DNA of 64,000 nt, from contig NC_044278.2 in assembly GCF_004027225.2 (NCBI RefSeq), positions 60,152,243-60,216,242 on the forward strand. Direction: 5' to 3'. The notes beneath the pieces were generated by a model that was not told where the DNA came from, did not search any database, and saw nothing but the letters and a program-made list of their open reading frames with translations. The stretch's first letter is position 1, and the number at the start of each line of letters is the position of its first letter. Source of the stretch: Strigops habroptila. Its lineage: Eukaryota > Chordata > Aves > Psittaciformes > Psittacidae. Made by a program: the position numbers and the translations under genes. Of the stretch, positions 60,526 through 64,000 are shown in pieces.

Positions 60526-62109
60526 AAGTAGTGCTGACTTGTTTTTGTGGTGTAATTAAGCATGTTCATTTTACACGCTTACATTTCAGTGGGCTTGAAG
60601 TGATTAGAACTTGAGAAAGAGCTTACGGGGTAAAAGGCTCTGTAGCTAGTCTGGAGTTTAGCAGCAGTTAGTATTGTGTGAACTGCTGGTCCTTGCACTA
60701 GTGTAGTAGTCTGATAGGAGTTCTGTTTTGTGGGTGGCTTCTTGGCAGTGGTTTAGAGTTTAGGCTATATTTTGTTGTAGTTGTAGTTGCTAGGAGCACA
60801 TGTGTGTTGGTATGTGTTAAGGAGTAATATGCAGAACTGTACTGGAATAATAGCATGATGTCTTGTTTTCAGGCCAGTTTGCTTTTCAGCCTTGTCATGT
60901 TTCACCTCACTTTCCTCAAAGCTGGGACCATTTTGCCATCTGTTGTAGTGCTTGGGAGACAAGCTACAAGCCATGCTGCTTTTGCTCCCTTCCGCTCCCC
61001 CCTTAGTAAGCCTTCTTTTCTCAGGAAAGTATTAGAGCTGCAGTGTGCTGGGGGACTGCCAGCCCCCAGAGGAGAAATTGAGCTGCTTGCCCTCCTCTGG
61101 GAGGTGTGAATGTAAGAAGGATTTTCCTGGCCATTCTTTACTACAGCCTTCATCATAGAATGAAGTCATCAAAGGATAGAACATAGTAATTCAGTGAGAT
61201 CTGATTTGCACAGTGTGTGCACTTCAAAAATGCACACTGCCAGCAAAGTTCTTCAAATGGTTTACTAACCAAATCTTACCTGATGCATCTACTTACCTTG
61301 TTGAATTAATAAGGGAGGAATGACCTGTGAGCACGTTATGCTTGGTACAAAAAGAGGCAAATTCAAGAGTGGTGGCAGGAACTAGGAGCAAACTTTTCCT
61401 ACCCAGTTATACACAAAGTATATGCCCAATTCTTCTTTCCACATCTGAAGATTCCAGTTGGAAGTGCAACATATTACTTTCCTCCTTTTGCTGGATGCAA
61501 ATGAATTCCATCTGGAAGGTGTACCAGGATCATATGTTGTGTAACATGGCCAGATTTCTTGAGGTTCATTTTGGGAAAAGAGTTAATCTCCCTTTGGATT
61601 GTTTTCTCTTGATTTTATTGACCTTGCAGCATGCTGTGACTGAACATTACCTTTGCAGCAGACATGTCGCAGAAACGATGCTAGAGCAAAGGGTATTTGC
61701 ATATTGCAATACATAACAAAATGAAAGCATGCCCTAGTATAGAAGTCAAACTTCTGACTTTTACAAAGATAAATGTCTTTTGAGCTGTCTTGACCTCCTT
61801 GCTTGCTGAGAACAACAATATTTTGGTTTTCAGTGTAGAGCCTAGGAGCACATTTTTATCAGCTGCAGTCTATTCAGTATTTTCACACAGTCGTTTAGTT
61901 TTGCTGATAATTTTCTCACGAATTTCAGTTAGTAGAAGACTATATTTTATCAGCAGGGTCCATCTGAGGATTGCCTAAACCCCACAGGTTCCTAATGACT
62001 GGGTGCAAAAAGGGTCGTGTTTGTGTGGCTCTTGCATTGTGATCCTTCAGACTGTGAAAGCATTTTATCTGTAAATATCTAATATGTAAATGCAATTAAA
62101 CCACAATCA
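60526..62109. other. Intergenic sequence between convergent C2orf49 and FHL2
   Basis: About 1.6 kb with no recognisable exon, RNA gene or repeat family. A 129-codon plus-strand frame at 61327-61716 has no recognisable domain. Confidence 0.5.
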
Positions 62110-62836
62110 CTCTTTTGTTTTAAATGATTTTATTTTGAAAAATACAATGTGCAGTGTAATGTCGACTAACTGTAATACTGACACCGTCAATCAGAACTTG
62201 TACTTCACACAATGATCAGCTAGTCATGCAATAAAATATGTACCTGTTACGAAGCACTCCCACTTCAACTGTTTTATCATTATATCTCTTCATGGCATGG
62301 CACAAATCCTTGTACATTGAACACCCTCTACATTCGCAGTCTTTCTACACACTTGACAGCACACACTAGTCACATAGCTCGAGAACACTGAGGCGAGACC
62401 ACAGCCTTATTGAAATTGAATGGGGTTTGCCATTGATTTCAGTGGGCTGAGGGTTTCACCTTGAATATCCATCTATGAATGTATTGTCTGTGGCCATTGT
62501 AATCCTTGAACTGCATCATTTGCTTGTAACCAGAATATTGAGTGGAAAAACAAAAAACAAAACCAAAAAGCATATGTTGTGTCAGTAACCCCCAAATGAT
62601 GTTACATCTTGGGTTTTGCATTAGTTTTGGTTAGCTGTAGCAATCTTGAACACCACCACTGCTACTAGAGATTTTGTTTTCCCTCCAGATTTGGAGAGTT
62701 TGAAGAAAAAGGTTAAGTAATGTTAATAGTACAGCGAAAGTCAGAGTGGCAAAGCTAGTTCTGAACATCTGTGTATTTCAGACTATGTATCGCAAGCACA
62801 GCTTTCCTCCCCTTTCCCCACCTCTTGTTTTGAGCT
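62110..62836 (-). other. FHL2: FHL2 3' untranslated region
   Basis: Sequence between the FHL2 stop codon and the minus-strand AATAAA at 62129-62134, about 0.7 kb. No coding potential is recognised. Confidence 0.7.
62129..62134 (-). terminator. FHL2: Polyadenylation signal of FHL2
   Basis: AATAAA on the minus strand, followed in the transcript direction by a GU-rich stretch (GAGTGATTGTGGTTT, complement of about 62090-62113). Confidence 0.65.
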
Positions 62837-62988
62837 TTAAATATCCTTCCCACACTCAGGGCAAAGGATGTCATCCCTTTCTGTGAGGAAGCCGCGACCC
62901 ACTAATGAGAGGGAGCACTTCTTACAGTTAAAGCAGTCGTTATGCCACTGCCGTTCTTCAAAGGAGATGTACTTGGTCCCTCCGAGTC
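62837..62988 (-). CDS. FHL2: FHL2 terminal coding exon (partial gene): end of LIM domain 4
   Basis: Acceptor ggttttcaaacag followed by a split Gly codon and 49 residues to TAA at 62839-62837. It encodes LGGTKYISFEERQWHNDCFN, CKKCSLSLVGRGFLTER and DDILCPECGKDI, essentially the human FHL2 C-terminus. The zinc ligands H-x2-C-x2-C-x2-C (HNDCFNCKKC) and a final C-x2-C (CPEC) fit the later part of a LIM domain. FHL2 is a four-and-a-half-LIM scaffold and cofactor in muscle, heart and many nuclei, binding integrins, androgen receptor and other partners. Earlier exons lie beyond the right edge. Confidence 0.96.
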
Positions 62989-64000
62989 CTGTTTGAAAAC
63001 CAAAAGCATTCTGTTACAAGACAAGAATAGCATATCAGCCATCAAGTGATGCCGTTTCAGACAACAGTCATGGATCAAAGGGGACACGTACAGCAGTGAA
63101 AAAATGCCATTGTGACAAATCTATTTGTTGCCGTGCCTGTTTTGCCGCCCTTATTCTGTAGCAAGTATAACTTTCAACGTATGGCGCTATGATGTACAGC
63201 AGAAAAGGAAAGCAACTGCCCAGAACAGAAGTCTGGTAGTTTTTACTGAATGTTTTATGGTGTCTTCGGTTAATTTTGTTTTGTAAAAAAGCATTTAGAT
63301 CATTAAGAAGAGTCCTCACAGGTTGTGTCAAGACTTGAGCCATAGCTTTGAAAGAAGAGTGCCTCAAGGAAAGAAGCAGGTTAGCAAACTGCAAAAAGCA
63401 CTGAAGAGTTTGAGGCTATGATGGTTATCATAAGGGGTATTGAAGCTGTACAGGAAAAGGGACAAATGTCTCTTAGTAGTAATTATCTCTTGCTTAACCT
63501 CAGAAATGGCAAGCGATTTGAATATGATGCATTAGAAAGACTAGCTGGAAGTCAGTGAAAAGACTTAGTTGCGCATATCTCTTACCTGATGAGAGGGGGT
63601 TTGGTTGTGTTTTGTCTTTAGTAGCAACTTTTTGAAAGAAACAGCATGTGATAGAAAGGACTGCAATACTCAAGAGAGAAATTTCACACGAACAGAAAAC
63701 AGTACCTGTGGTGTTATACACAGACTTTTCTAGGAGCTATGTGGTCAAGCATATGTTAGTGAGGGACAGGCACAAGGGCAGAGCAATAATGAGAGAAAAT
63801 GGTCCACATATAACTCAGATTTGCAGTGTTGGCCTGTATGGATCATACTGTTAAATGCTGATTACTTCTTACATGAGGTTATATTTTTATGCCAGGTGTT
63901 TTGCAGTAAAGCTCTAAGCAGTTGCTCCTTTAACTACTTTTGTACTGGAAAGCGGTATCTAACAGTGTTGTGATTTCTTGGTTGCTGTCCTGAAAAGTCA
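62989..64000 (-). other. FHL2: FHL2 last intron (partial)
   Basis: It continues to the window edge. No further LIM-encoding exon is present within it; frames such as 63068-63394 minus lack the Cys/His spacing of LIM domains. Confidence 0.75.

Noticed and set aside
63068-63394. 108-codon minus-strand frame considered as another FHL2 exon
   Set aside because: It lacks the regularly spaced Cys/His pairs of LIM domains and lies in the last intron.
1-64000. Search for CRISPR arrays, operons, phage or bacterial systems
   Set aside because: The spliced genes, CpG islands and LINE content show vertebrate chromosomal DNA. No regularly spaced direct repeats or tightly packed gene clusters are present.

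Overview
This is a vertebrate nuclear window, most likely from a bird. It has GT-AG introns, long AT-rich introns, CpG-island promoters and many CR1 LINE fragments, several ending in the avian-type 'attctatgattctatg' tail. It also carries a solo LTR of a type I recall from bird genomes. A crocodilian or turtle is not strictly excluded.

Three protein-coding genes are supported, in the order and orientation I recall for human 2q12: TGFBRAP1 (minus), C2orf49/ashwin (plus), FHL2 (minus). (1) TGFBRAP1 spans about 10.5-46.6 kb. All 11 coding exons can be assembled with consistent phases into 864 codons (863 aa), against about 860 aa in human. A likely 5'UTR exon sits in a CpG island near 46.1-46.6 kb, and the 3'UTR is about 4.3 kb. 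(2) C2orf49 spans about 48.1-60.5 kb. Its four coding exons give 247 aa, with a YY1-type motif over the start codon and a good distal poly(A) signal. (3) FHL2 is represented only by its last exon, the second zinc-binding half of the fourth LIM domain, its 3'UTR and part of the last intron. It enters from the right edge and converges on C2orf49.

Layout: 1-10.5 kb holds no gene I recognise, with a solo LTR at 6.2-6.9 kb and a CR1 tail at 7.4 kb. 10.5-46.6 kb is TGFBRAP1, with an old degenerate CR1 element of about 2.5 kb in its first coding intron and a CR1 tail next to exon 10. 46.1-48.5 kb holds two CpG-island promoters. 48.2-60.5 kb is C2orf49, with CR1 copies in introns 2 and 3 and a 43-nt inverted repeat in intron 2. 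60.5-62.1 kb is intergenic, and 62.1-64 kb is FHL2.

The genes are syntenic neighbours and not a pathway. TGFBRAP1 is the Vps3-like subunit of the CORVET endosomal tether and a TGF-beta receptor/SMAD4 partner. Ashwin is a nuclear subunit of the tRNA-splicing ligase complex. FHL2 is a LIM-only cofactor. I found no CRISPR array, operon, defence island or other clearly novel multi-gene system. The items most worth a second look are non-coding: the long inverted repeat in C2orf49 intron 2, a perfect 17-bp hairpin in the TGFBRAP1 5' intron, and a CLEAR/E-box-like site in the TGFBRAP1 promoter. Product names rest on recognising the proteins from memory; no database search was run.
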